Both the position numbers and the translations under genes were made by a program. A DNA stretch of 64,000 bases from positions 5,420,082 to 5,484,081 of the forward strand of contig BCIA01000004.1 of assembly GCA_001599815.1 (NCBI GenBank), in the 5' to 3' direction. Shown piece after piece: positions 21,737 through 32,865 of this stretch (its first letter is position 1; every line of letters begins with the position of its first letter). The notes beneath the pieces are model-generated. The model was not told the DNA's origin, searched no databases, and saw only the letters and a list, made by a program, of their open reading frames with translations. Source of the DNA: Furcasterigmium furcatum (lineage: Eukaryota > Ascomycota > Sordariomycetes > Glomerellales > Plectosphaerellaceae).

Positions 21737-24700
21737 GGAGGCCGTGGGCCAGGAGGGCTTTGTATTATAGATGCCGGTGGTCGGGGGCTCGAGGTGAATC
21801 GCTGGCGGGTTTGGGGTGTAGGTGGGAGCGGGCGTGAATCACCAGTGATATCTCGCCGTGCGTCTGATGTGTGTCGTTTTGAGGTGGGTAAGTAGAGGTT
21901 GGGATATCAAATCCGATACCTCGACTGTACGCTCTGCGGCGTTGTGTCGAGCAGCTCCTTTGTTCAGCGACAGGCAAAGAGGAAAGCGCGAACAAGGAAA
22001 CAATGCTCCTTTGCCGAGTCCGGGGAACGATTGACGAGGACACGGAGGAAACGAAAAACAAGGAAATGTCTCCTTCTCGAATCGAGGATGGGATAGGAGG
22101 AACAGGAGGAGTAGGAGGGGGGAGGAAGAGAGGAGAAGCAGGAAAGGGGACGCAGGGTTGGGTTGGATAAACGAGGGTCGCGAAGCGAAGGTGGAGGATC
22201 AGCAGAGAAGCATTTTCAAGGGTTTTGGCTTTGATGCTGCTGCATGTCCAAGTACCGATCAGCGGGTGGGACAAAAAAGATCATTTGGCAGCTCCTTCCC
22301 GAACTTTTTTTGGGCCTGCCCCTGAGGTGCCGTCATCGCGCGGGCGGATGGTGGGGCGGCTGCAGGGGGCCAAGGCGACCCGGCGCCACTGACAGGTTGT
22401 GAGACGACGAACCCTGGACTTCCTTGTTTCAAGTGGGAACGGGGTGGTTTTGGTTGGCGCAGGGTATTGGTCCCCGGGAAGGAACGTCCCTCCCACCGGG
22501 CATGTTTACACCGTTGGGGCCCGCAAGCCCGCTGAAGCCACTCGAATTTTGGGGCGCCTTCAGCCGTCACTCACCTCACCTAGCCTGGAAGTCGGTCCAG
22601 TGCAGTCAGGCGGCCCTGTGCAAAATACCCCTGGGTGGCCCACATGTGAATCTTGCCCCTGGCCGACGACGCGTACCTCTCTGAGGTTCCGATCCCCCAA
22701 GATGCCCTCACTACTCCAGCGAAAGGGGTCTCGACCTTTTCCCGATCCACATCACCTCTCGACAAGCGCCCTTGGTCTACACAAGCGGCCATGCGATTAG
22801 ACGCCGTCAGATCTATTTCGAAGTTCTGAAAATTCTACGGCACGGCCTCAACTCGCTCGCCTCGGCATGCCTGGCTGGCTGGCGATGGATGGACGGATGG
22901 ATGGATGGTGGATGGCAACATGGGCCCCTGATTCTCACCTCACGGCCCCAGCAGATCGCCTCCCCGGCCCAGCCCAGCTTTGCTCACTGCCCACCTGCCA
23001 CCTCAGCCTTCGCGCAACGGGGCATCGCTGGGCCTGCTGAGCCGCTAACAGGGACCCTACACGAGGAATGCCTCGGGGAGTTGAGATCTTAGCACCCCGA
23101 CCTCCCTGCGTTGATCATCTCGTAATCCCATTCCCGGGCCCCGATCTGTCCCAGTCTTTCTCAGCACACGCCTCGGGCCCAGAAATGCGCCCAAGAAACC
23201 ACCGAGAGCGCCAGCTGAACCGATGGGCATTGCCCCTTCCCGATACGAAGGCCCTCCGCGAGCTATTGATGCAATCCTCACAGTATTAACCGTGAGCATT
23301 GCATTGACACTAGGGGATCCCGGCCGTCTGTGCCCCCCTGGGGGATACCCTCATCATGGCTGCTTGGCTGCTCCCGCAGTGACCCGACCTGGTCCTCGTC
23401 TGGCCTGACACACGGTCAACTCAGCGAGCCGTCATGGACGCAACAGCTGTTGCCATCATGTCAGACTTTTCGGTCTAAGCATGGCTCCCTTGAATAGCAA
23501 AGCACACGGAAGCCGCCTGGACTCGTCCACGCAATGGCACTGCCTGCGCCGAGCTCCGTTGCCGCCGTCGTTCAACGGATGGCGCCTTTCTCGTTTCCCG
23601 GGTCGGCCTGTGGTCTCCCACCGCCTGCCAGCCCTCTTGTCCGTCTCACAACCTCTCGGCAGGCGGCAGGACGAGCATCCACAACGGCGTCTCCTCTCCC
23701 TGAACTAACACAACGCGATCCGGGTTGGCATGCGTCACATCCACTCCCGCGCCCTAACACCATTCCCTCTTCGGGACCTCTCTCCATTCCTTACGAGATG
23801 GGAGATCCCAGCTTGTGTCCGTCTTTAGCTCGTTTGGGAAGCCACCATTTCGGACAGCATCTCCCCCGAGCGCGGCATGCGCAAAGTGCTCCTGGGCTTG
23901 CGGAGGTGGCAGAGCGTGGTCAGTCTCGGGAAAAGGAACGCGTGCCTCAGTCCGACCACGAGCATAGAGACACGCGGATCACGGGCAAAGCGTCAGTGAA
24001 ACTTTCTGCTCCCATATCCGAGACCGTAGCCAGACGACCTGGCAAGCATGACAAGCACTGTCACCATCTTCGGATCCAGCTCACTCAATACTCTCCTGTC
24101 TAGTACGTCCTATGCCTGGTGATCGATGCTGCCCCTCAAAAAAGAAAGTCTTAGTCTACATCCAATGGCCCGCCGTTGTCCCATCACGACACGCGCCATT
24201 GCTGCACCTGCCAGCGCCACGAGGGGCAGATGATCGCCAGCAGCCAACTCACACCGCGTCTCTCCTTGTCTCCTTCCCGTCATCTGCCACGCCTGTAGCA
24301 GCCCCTGGGGGTTCGGCGTGTCAGTCTGCCAAGGCGGCCACTACAAACTTTCCAACGACCAGCTTGCGAGGAGGCTGCGCTTGATTTGCCCGCCCAAGTC
24401 AAAGCACTTAGGCTTCAAGACTTCAATGTCCTCACTGCGATATGATCAGTCACCTTCTGAGCGCCGAAAGAAATAGCTTCCTTAACACATGTGTCTGATA
24501 TCATCATCTCCATCCACCCTGATGTCACTCGCCGCGGATCTCTCCATCTATCGTTCCCCAGAACATTCTGGCCAAGCTCTGACGTCTGTTTGCAGATGGA
24601 CTAGTCTGCGGGCATCTCCAGGATCATCTTGCTCATCTGCCCGGCGAGATACCATCTAGAGATACACCAGTGGCTGGGGTCTCGATACACGGGGACCCTC

Positions 24701-25934
24701 GCACGTCTTGTTGATCGTCAATCTGTGGGGAGCTCGTGCGTTAGGGCGGCGCTGATCAGTGAGAAGAGGAGACAGCTGAGGTCCCGTTCCTCGTCAGTTG
24801 GCGTAGGTAGGTAGCCGGGAATCGACACATGGTCCGCCGGGTGTACAAGTACGAGCGCTGAGCGGTGACGGTTTGGAAGAATTGGTTGGCTTGGGTTGCT
24901 TGGCTGCTCGATGAACATATGTAAATCAGGTCGACGAGCAGCCTCGGCAAGACTTGATCCGTGATTCCTTGACTTCAGCCACTTCAGAGTCGAAGCTCTT
25001 GACAAATCATTGAGTATGGCGAGGCTTTTGCTGTTGTTCGACGTCGTCCCGACAAGCCGCAACACAGACGATCTCGATCACACGACTACTTTCTGCCCCG
25101 GTGGGATGTGGCGATGAAGCAGATGGCCGCCCTCGGAACGACGGCCACGTCCATCAGCAGACTTCACATCGAGCTTTGGTCAGTGGTGTTGAGGTAAGGA
25201 TAAGTACCGGGTCCAGAAGCTTTCCCCAGCCCTCCTCCAGTGTCTCCAGTGGCATCGAGGTTGGCCCGACAAGACTTTGAGAGACCTCCTTCTTTCCCTA
25301 CTGCTACATACATCCTCTCACAAGGATAGTACCGTCCCACACTTCCACGCCCCTAGATATCACGATGTTAACAACCCGCCGTCGAAGACATCGACACGGG
25401 TTTTGGCCATAGAGCCCAGCACGGCCGCCTTCAGCGCGGATCCGCCCTTCGAAATTTCCCCAAGACGTCTGGAGGAGAAATGGCCTGATGCATCCATGTT
25501 TGATGAACCTCGCACAATGTGTATCTACCGTCTTGACTCAAGCCCAGCGTCTCCAGAATGATCAAGAGCATGACAGCATTGAAGTCTACCATACTTCCTG
25601 GGGTCACCTTTCTGCCTGGATCCGCCACGCAGACTGCTCTTCCGGCGTTCCTTTGTCGAATCGCTTCTGCAACCAGGCTGGTCCCTTCTGTAGCATCCCC
25701 CACCGCTCAAGGAGATCACCGGCAAGATTCCTTGTCGTGGGCTAAACAATGTCATTGGGGGTCTCTCTTGGCAAGAAATTGCTGCTGTCCGTGACTCCTG
25801 TCCTGTCTTGACTCCGAGATGCGGGTATGTGAGGCCGTATGAACCGGGGACGCCGTGATACATTCTGCTCTTGCCATGAAGGATAGCAATGCTCCTTCCT
25901 TCCTTGTCTAGGTGGCCACACCGTCCGGACTCCC
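21737..25934. other. Long gene-poor interval
   Basis: About 4.2 kb with no supported gene. Open frames, for example at 23534-24103 (plus) and 24718-25065 (minus), have no recognisable domain and sit beside competing frames. A purine-rich tract lies at about 22080-22150. A GGAT microsatellite occupies 22884-22915. The left end is the promoter and leader of the MscS gene. Confidence 0.5.
22884..22915. repeat. GGAT tetranucleotide microsatellite
   Basis: Imperfect GGAT/ATGG repeats about 32 bp long in the gene-poor interval, interrupted by GGAC and GGTG. Confidence 0.8.
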
Positions 25935-26086
25935 TATAAAAGCCCTCTCCCCAGCCTCTAACTTAGACTTCTCCTCCTCTGTCTCTCGCCACAACCATGA
26001 CCGACCTTCCAGAACAAGTAGGAAGTATTCCAACACTCCCCACGCCCCTCTTTAGTCTGAAGACAGAGGCCATATTGATTCCTTAG
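25935..26086 (+). pseudogene. TATA promoter and start of a truncated gene running into repeat array B
   Basis: A clean TATAAAA (25935-25941) is followed by a pyrimidine-rich initiator (TCTCCTCCTCTGTCTCTC), an AC-rich leader and ATG at 25997, about 60 bp downstream. The frame MTDLPEQVGSIPTLPTPLFS continues for 29 codons and stops at 26084-26086, inside the first unit of the 31-bp array. A GTAGGAAGT that could be a donor follows the seventh codon. This looks like a Pol II gene start whose body was lost or replaced by the array; a short transcript or a spliced gene jumping over the array is also possible. Confidence 0.4.
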
Positions 26087-26264
26087 AGTTGAGAGGGGGG
26101 TCATCTTGATTTCTTCGAATTAAATATGAGGCCATCTCGATTTCCTGGAGTCACGACAGAGGCTATATCGTTTTCTTCAAGTCAAGGCAGAGGCCATGTC
26201 GAATCCTCAGAGTTGAGAGAGGTCATCTCGATTCCTTAGACTTGAAAGAGAGGTCATCTCGATT
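26065..26264 (-). repeat. 31-bp periodic repeat array B (7 units, inverted relative to array A)
   Basis: Seven copies of AGAGGCCATCTCGATT (reverse complement of the array A core) start at 26065, 26096, 26127, 26158, 26189, 26218 and 26249; steps are 31 bp except one of 29 bp. Cores carry 0-6 changes. Spacers share the TTAGAGTTGA-like sequence with reversed array A spacers. Flanks outside the arrays show no visible homology, so the array itself is the shared element. Confidence 0.9.
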
Positions 26265-26804
26265 TTCTACCGCTCGATCTGAAGTCTGCTAGTCGACATG
26301 GCCGCTCCGAGGGCAGCCATCCTCTTGCAAGCACCAAGCTCACACACCCAGGTTCAGATATCCAGGTATCCAGGTATCCAGATGTCCCGTTCGGGTCGGG
26401 TCTTGAAGTGGAAGAAAATCGGACGTCGAGTATCACTTGCCTTCCATCTCTTACTTACCTACTTCACTTGCCTACTTGCCTACTTACCTACCTTCTTATA
26501 TGCCTTACTTACCTTGAGTGCTCCGGTTGGATTTCTCCCCAAATCCTTTCCACCACACCCTCCTCACCACCTCTCTCGCGATCCCAATCTTACCTTCTCC
26601 CAACTTTACTCTCCCCCATCTCATCCTCCCGCTCGCCTTTTGACGCCCACATAATCCACACACGCACCACGCCTTTCCAGCTTTAAAGCCTCCGGCACGT
26701 ATCGGTACCGTGGCCCCGCGATCTCTGCTCTTTGCGTGTTACTAACTCCTTGACACCTCGCAGAACTCTTTGGAACCAGTCTCAATCACCCTTCACCAGC
26801 TACA
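26265..26804. other. Promoter region of the 26.8-kb Myb-like gene
   Basis: Contains a short ATCCAGGT repeat (about 26358-26382) and an ACTTGCCT/ACTTACCT-rich tract at 26450-26516, then a C/T-rich stretch and an AC-rich leader ending GCTACAATGG. Confidence 0.5.
26450..26516. repeat. ACTTACCT/ACTTGCCT degenerate repeat tract
   Basis: Eight-base units such as ACTTACCT and ACTTGCCT are repeated about seven times with slips, in the promoter region of the downstream gene. Confidence 0.7.
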
Positions 26805-27991
26805 ATGGGTAAAGGTATGAAGAAGGAGGGCGAGGGCAAGGCCGCCCCTGCCAAAAACACTCGGCCTCCTCGCCCTGTTCAGGGCCGAGCTCTCAACCGC
26901 TGGGATCCTGAGGCCGAGCGCGACCTCATCATGGCCTGCCTCACCTCTGAGAACAACAACTATCCTACCATCAACTGGCCCAGGGTCAAGGTCATCATGG
27001 ATGACCTTGGCTACAAGTTCTCCCGCTCCGCTCTCGAGTAAGTCACTTTTGATCATCCATTCTCTGGTTGAGCATTGCTGACCCCTCCAAGCCAACGCTG
27101 GTCGAAGAAGATCATGAAGGACTGGCGCGAGCGTCATCATGGATCGAGTGGTACCGACTTTGCCGACCCGACCACCCCCAACCAGACTCCTGGTCGCAAG
27201 CGCGGTAGGCTCATCGCTGCTGCCAGGGCCAGGGCCGATGCCGCCATACTCGCCACTCGCGAGATGGATCAGGCCAACCAGGACGACTACGCGGAGGACG
27301 ACGACGATGACTACGAGCTCCGTGAGAAGAAGCCGGCCGCCAAGCGTGCCCGCACTACCCAGCCTCAGGGCAGGGACGTCGTCATCATCGGCGACGATGA
27401 GGCTGTCGGTGACGAGCCCGTCAACCCAAACCACAACCCCGAGGCCAAGGTCGGCCTCATGATGCCCCCTTCGGCGTACCTCAACAACAACGGCCAGGGC
27501 CTCAAGCAGACTGGCTCCGAGGATTCTAAGGACTTCGTCGGCCTCATGAACGCTCCAGCTCACCCTTCATATGGTGGTGGCCCTCAGTACGGCGGCTTGA
27601 CCCCCTATAACCCGGTTCCTCCCAGCCCCGGCCGCAACGGATACGCCGCCCCTGCGTACAACAACACCAATGCGTACGGCCCCTTCACCGGCAACGGATA
27701 CCCCAATGCTGGCTACGACATGGGCAACCAGGACCCGCTGGGCTACAAGATGCATGGCAACCAAGGCTTCACCGCGCAGAGCCCCGGCTCTGCCTACGCT
27801 CGTCCCACGAACAGCTTCGGCTTCAGCCCCCAAGCCAACCTCGAGAAGAACAGCAATGAGGACGCCGAGGCTAGCGACGACGTCATCTTCAAGCGCTCGC
27901 GCAGGTACGTTCCCCTTGTCCCATCTCCCCGAGTCCATGCCCTAACCATCTTCCCAGCGTTACCATGGCTCCCAAGCCCGAAGGGATGTAG
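26805..27991 (+). CDS. Myb/SANT-like DNA-binding domain protein
   Basis: 359 residues from exons 26805-27037, 27092-27904 and 27958-27991 (introns 54 and 53 bp). The N-terminal domain (about residues 28-92) is a Myb/SANT-like three-helix unit: NRWDPEAERDLIMACLTS, INWPRVKVIMDDLGYKFS, and, across a phase-2 intron, ALDQRWSKKIMKDW. The rest is low-complexity: an acidic stretch (DDYAEDDDDDYEL), a basic nuclear-signal-like KKPAAKRAR, then a Gly/Asn/Tyr/Pro-rich region of about 150 residues. The last exon adds only SVTMAPKPEGM. The domain, with the same intron phase and position, recurs in the cluster at 33.8-37.4 kb. A transcription or chromatin role is inferred. Confidence 0.75.
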
Positions 27992-28905
27992 ACCTTCGAG
28001 AGCGCCCCTTGGTGTCCAACAACAACATCTCCCCTCTTCGTCTCATTGAACGAAAAGAAGTGCACGGTTATCTCGATCGCGAATGCGGCCCCTGGGAAGG
28101 CACGGGACAGTCCATAAGGCACAACACTTGTGTGATCAGATTTGCAGACATGTGGAGGGGCAACCCGCGGATCTCCGGAGAGATGGATGACCTTCTCGTA
28201 TCGCTACTTCGCTAGCTCATCTGGGTTCATCCACGGACTGGCGACCCTTTACCAGCAGTACGGCTCGGCGAGATGAGAGACGGGGCATCCGAGATGATTG
28301 CTAGTCGTAGATACCCCCCATGCAAAACACAGCGTGGATTTCAGTTCTTGACCGACTTGTGATGCTCTAGGGCGATGACTTACCATGCACGAGTGTCGTA
28401 AAATACATGGCCGCCTCGTTTGTATTGCTGTCGAAATAGGGGTACTTTCAGCTCACTTCAAGTTCACCAGGCAGTCCCCAGAAACAACCTCCAGGTCAAC
28501 AGGACGCTATCTCAAAATTCTGAAGTTCCGAGAGAAGTCTCTCAATTATCTGAGGCTCAATCAGAGGTCTGGTCAACTTGGGCCTTCCTGGGTGGGCGGC
28601 CAGCTTTTCTACTCCTCCCGGGCTTGCCATGGTAGAGGATCCACAGCCGGAGAACGGCATCTGAACCACTGATCTTGTCCAAAATCATCATTCATGCAAT
28701 GCGATCGTGTTCATGTCATACCAACATCAGTTCATCTGCGTGTGAGCTACCTCATTCCGTCGAGTCTTATAATGCGAAGCACGCAGCTCTACCGCCCAAA
28801 ACGGGGCAAGTGTGAATCCCCAACGCCAAAGCATGACCTGTCCGAATCCATGGCCATCCTGAACGCCAAGCAATGATAATCTCCTCGTGAATGCTCTCCA
28901 GAACC
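27992..28905. other. Convergent interval Myb-like / ufd1
   Basis: 914 bp between two convergent genes. Some frames are open (28385-28672) but carry no recognisable domain. Confidence 0.5.
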
Positions 28906-30172
28906 CTACTTGGACGGGCGGCCGTCGAGCCTCCGTCCCTCAGTTGGGCCCTTCTTCTCTGGTGCCTTCGGCTTCTCGTCCGAATCGCCCTTCCTCTTGA
29001 CAGCGCCGCGGAGGGTCTGGCCCTGGCCGGCGAAGTGAGGGCGCTGAGCATCCTCCTTCTCGCGCTCCTTGTCGGCTGCCGTCTTGACGGGCTTGATCTC
29101 GTAGCCGAAGAAGAGCTTGTTGGGGGGCAGGCGGAGAGGCATGGGGCCCGCGGTCCGCCTGGGAAGAGGCAGGGAGGGCGGGTTGGCGGACTGGCCACCG
29201 ATGGGGGTCGCGGCCTGCGGAGTTGATGTCTTGCTTCCCTTTGTCGGCTTGAGTCGTTGGCCCTCGCCGTAGAAGTTGGTCGCAGACGATGTGACGGACG
29301 GGGCGATCGCGCTGTAGTTGATGGACTGGGCCATGGTGCCCTGGTTGTGGAGAAGGCCGCCAGCAGGGAGACCACCCCGAACGCTCCTGGGGGTGCTGGT
29401 GCCGCTGGTGCGAGACGGGCGTTCGGGCTCGACGTAGCCGACAGGAGGGGCAAAGTCGACCTCGACATCCGTCTCGATCATGCTGACACCCATCTTCTCC
29501 GTCTCGGGCTTGACCTCGAGGACGGCCACGTCATAGATCTCGTCGTTGTACTCGAAGTTGAAGACGTCTCCCTTGGTGAGAGTGGCGAAGTTCCGAAACG
29601 CCTTCTCCAGCACGGCCTTGGGATCGCTAATATCAAGGAAGTTGGTGGACTGGGGTTGGAGCTTGACTTGGCGGGCAAGCTCGAGGGTGGTCGTCTTGAT
29701 CTGGATGAGGTCGCCGACCTCGAGAGCCAGGGTTTGCATCATCTGCTGCGGTTAGCGCGGGGCTCCCAGAGCATTTCGAATGTCATGGTATTTGCGTACC
29801 CACTGGGGGAGGTAGGCCTTGCCCTCCTCAGCAACGAACTCAAGAACGCCGGCATGCGTGTGCTTGCCCTTCTCGCCGTTGACGATCTCCATCAGCAAGG
29901 GCCACTGGACGTGGAGCCGCGAGACCTTGTCGAGGGCCGAGGGCGGGAGGAAGATCTTGGATCCGTAGTTAAGCGCGGGTCGCTCGGGGCCGGGTGCGAA
30001 GACCATGGGATAGCATCGGTAGTACTCGTCAAAGCGCTGGACGACGGGGCGCCGGCCGCCGCGGGCGAACTGGTACATGTCCGCCTCGTTGGGGTCGTAG
30101 CGAAACTGGAAGGCCGTCAGTCAGTGTCGCCGGACAGTAGGCGAGGGGCCAGATTGTAGCTTATCCTACCAT
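28906..30172 (-). CDS. ufd1: Ubiquitin fusion degradation protein 1 (Ufd1)
   Basis: Cofactor of the Cdc48/p97-Npl4 segregase in ubiquitin-dependent and ER-associated degradation. 381 residues from exons 30172-30170, 30105-29800 and 29742-28906. The first coding exon is just the ATG: AAAATG is followed directly by GTAGGA, and after a 64-bp intron the frame continues FRYDPNEADMYQF. The UT3 (ubiquitin-binding) domain follows: VVQRFDEYYRCYP, NYGSKIFLPPSALDKVSRL, MEIVNGEKGKHTHAGVLEFV, YLPQWMMQTLALEVGDLI, then TNFLDISDPKAVLEKAFRNF and a second lobe to about residue 200. The C-terminal half is disordered, with a Cdc48/Npl4-binding-like KLFFGYEIKPVK near 315. The second intron ends CGCAGCAG, so NAGNAG splicing could add a Gln. 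The start could instead be the Met in ADMYQF. Confidence 0.93.
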
Positions 30173-31193
30173 TTTGAGAGGAGAGACGGAACCTTGGAGG
30201 TGTTGAGGCAGCGTTTGTGGGTTTTATGGATGTCGTGCTGGCCGCGAGTGTTGAGGAAGACGCCAGGCTTGACGGTGGGCGTGGATGTGGATGGGAAGGT
30301 TTGGGGATGGAGTTGGAAGCTCCATGACAAAGGCACCAAAGGCACCCGGCTGAATGACGAAACATGGAGCTGGTCTGGTAGGTGCACCTTCCCGGCCTCT
30401 GGATTTCACACGCCTTACCGAATTTGTATATTAGTAAGCGGCTCTCGAGGAGCTGCCTGGAGATGGCGAAGGAAGAGAAGTCTAGTATTTTTAGGTGCCA
30501 TTCACAGGCAAGGCAGGCTTAAATTCTAAGTCATTCAAAGTTTCGATCTTCGGTAAAGACACTTTTGCTGTCGTTGATGTCGAGTTCTTGCGGGTGGCAC
30601 TCATCCAACTACCTGGGGGCCAGGGAAACACATTGGAGCTCCGGGCAGCACCGAGTTCAAACCGTGCTTGCTACCAGCTCTCTTAACTTCCAAAAACTAT
30701 GTATACCGAGAGCTTATCCTCAAATGTATGAGAGCTACCTGAGTTTCTATCCTTCCCTGGACTGTCTTCTTCTTGAACCTTCTTCAGCAAATGACTGGCC
30801 CTCTTTCCACATGGGGACTAGTGGCCTTTTCACCTTGTCCGACCAGATGGGTGGGGAGCTTCAGAGAGCTCCCAGCTGAGCGGTACATCTAGAGACACCT
30901 ATCTTGGGTGGAAGGACGGGTACCCCTCGTTGACTGCGAACTGACCTTCAGTGGGGCTCGACGTCAAGGGTCAAACTTCGACCATCTCACAAACTGGTGG
31001 ACTCTCATCGACCTCCCATACTCTCATCAAGCATCAACTTCCCTCACAGAATTGTTCTCAAATCGCGAAGACTAGGACCTTCCAACTCCATCTTTTACGC
31101 TCCTCCCACCAAAGGCCTGAGTTGTCGAAAAGAACCCAGCCATCTCCCCAGGCTTCGGCCTTGCTCTCACCCACCTGTTCACGCCTCTTCACA
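30173..31193. other. Divergent promoter region ufd1 / lin1
   Basis: About 1 kb between divergent genes. The part nearest ufd1 (30173-30390) is its probable 5' leader. No other gene seen. Confidence 0.5.
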
Positions 31194-32594
31194 ATGTCAT
31201 CGAGACACTCAGCAGCACGCCCCAAACGGGCCGGGGAGAACTTCGCAAGAACCCACCACCACGACGCAGAGGACGATAGCTCCGAGGCAAGCAAGAAGGT
31301 CAAATTTGACGTCCGGAATCCCTCGGCCCTCGCCCCTGACGCGCGTGAGGAAGATGCCGTCCTCGAAGCAGATGTCATCGGTGGTGGCGGCGGCACGAAA
31401 CGCGGCGCCGTCAACATCGACGGCTACGACAGCGACTCGGACAACGAGACCTTCAACGCTCGTGCCCACAAGCGCGCGCAGGGCCATGGAGACCCCAACA
31501 TCCTCGACCAGCTGGACAACTACGACGCGAAGGGCAGCGGTGGCAAGTCAAAGGGCGGGCAGACAAAGGACGCCGATGATGACGACGACATGTTTGCCGA
31601 AGAAGACGACGAGGCGGAAAAGGCCGCCGATGTCCCCGGAGACTCGAAGAAGAAAGACAAGGAGGTCCACTTTCTCGAGAATGAGAAGATCGAGGGCCAG
31701 GAACTCGAAAGCAAAGGCGGCGGCCAGGTCCGGCTTGACGATGCGGAGAGTAGCGAAGACGACGATGAGGCCCGCGAGCTTGCCGTCCAGGAGGAAGACG
31801 TGGATGCCGAGGTCGGCCTCGGCGGCCTGAAGCGCAACGCACCGAAGCTGGAAGCCTTCAACATGAAGGATGAGCAGGAGGAGGGTCGTTTCGACGCCGA
31901 CGGCAACTACATTCGCAAAGCGGCAGACCCGGACGCCGTGCACGACAAGTGGCTTGACGGACTCAGCAAGAAGGATCTGAAGAAGGCCGCCGAGGCACAC
32001 GAGAAGCGCGAACTCGATGCCCGGCAACGGCGGATGGAGGAGGACAGCCTGCTGACGACGGATATTCTGAAAGAGCTCATTTTGCGTCTTGAAAAGGGAG
32101 AGACGCCACTCGAGGCCTTGGCAAGACTCGGCAAGGGCTTGCCGAAGCAGAAGAAGGTGCCCAAGTGGAAGCTCAAGAAACAGAACAAGGCCGCCGACGG
32201 CATGGATGTCGACGAGGAGAAACAGCCCGAAAACCCGGAGCAGGCTCGGAGGAAGGAGGCGATCGATGCCATTACGGACGCGGCCGACAAGCTTCTGAGC
32301 CGAGACCACGAAGAGATCTACGACGAGGAGCGGGAACTGCTGATTCGGCAATGGCAGCGGGAGACTGGCGAGGAGTGGGTTGATCCGGCAAAAACAGAGA
32401 CAACAGACACTGGGTCCGGGCCCACGATGTGGGAGTTCCGGTGGACTGATGGGCGAGATAACGCTGACAAACAAGGACCCTTCGATGGTCCTACGATGAC
32501 AGCGTGGCAAGATGCTGGCTACTTTGGCGAGGGGGTCGAGTTTCGAACAGCGAACGAGGACGGAGAATGGACCCGTGTGGCAAGCTTCGTATGA
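31194..32594 (+). CDS. lin1: GYF-domain protein, Lin1/CD2BP2 homologue
   Basis: 466-residue intronless protein. Lin1 (yeast) and CD2BP2 (human) are U5 snRNP-associated proteins linked to splicing and chromosome cohesion. The body is highly charged, with acidic tracts (DADDDDDMFAEEDDEAEKAA) and repeated family motifs such as EEGRFDADGNYIRK and HDKWLDGLSKKDLKKA. The GYF domain is C-terminal (about residues 405-460): MWEFRW, then QGPFDGPTMTAWQDAGYF, the proline-rich-peptide-binding signature. The start ATG at 31194 sits in a good context (TCACAATGTC) and begins the conserved region; an upstream in-frame extension to 30951 begins at another ATG but is 5' leader-like and unconserved. Confidence 0.9.
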   Translation: MSSRHSAARPKRAGENFARTHHHDAEDDSSEASKKVKFDVRNPSALAPDAREEDAVLEADVIGGGGGTKRGAVNIDGYDSDSDNETFNARAHKRAQGHGDPNILDQLDNYDAKGSGGKSKGGQTKDADDDDDMFAEEDDEAEKAADVPGDSKKKDKEVHFLENEKIEGQELESKGGGQVRLDDAESSEDDDEARELAVQEEDVDAEVGLGGLKRNAPKLEAFNMKDEQEEGRFDADGNYIRKAADPDAVHDKWLDGLSKKDLKKAAEAHEKRELDARQRRMEEDSLLTTDILKELILRLEKGETPLEALARLGKGLPKQKKVPKWKLKKQNKAADGMDVDEEKQPENPEQARRKEAIDAITDAADKLLSRDHEEIYDEERELLIRQWQRETGEEWVDPAKTETTDTGSGPTMWEFRWTDGRDNADKQGPFDGPTMTAWQDAGYFGEGVEFRTANEDGEWTRVASFV

Positions 32595-32865
32595 TTCAGA
32601 CTACCTGCTTGAGAGGAGGGATCATGTGCCTAGCTATCTGTAGCGACAACGAAGACTTGGACATATGCCCGCTGTGTTTTCGTCCCTCAGTCCACCAAGC
32701 ACTTCCTCATTGCTTCCTTACTGCGAGATTATTAACCCTGCTCTTATCTCAGGCAAGCTAGGTCCTGTTAGCTGGGTTCCTGCACCAAGTTTCCCTGCTT
32801 GAACAAACTTACCAAAGAGTCAATCTGGTTCCGCCTATGATGCGAGGTCGGCAGCTCTCCAGCGT
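32595..32865. other. Convergent 3' spacer
   Basis: Spacer between lin1 and the small minus-strand gene; nothing recognised. Confidence 0.4.

Noticed and set aside
30951..31193. 81-residue N-terminal extension of lin1
   Set aside because: In frame but leader-like in composition, and the family N-terminus begins at the ATG at 31194.
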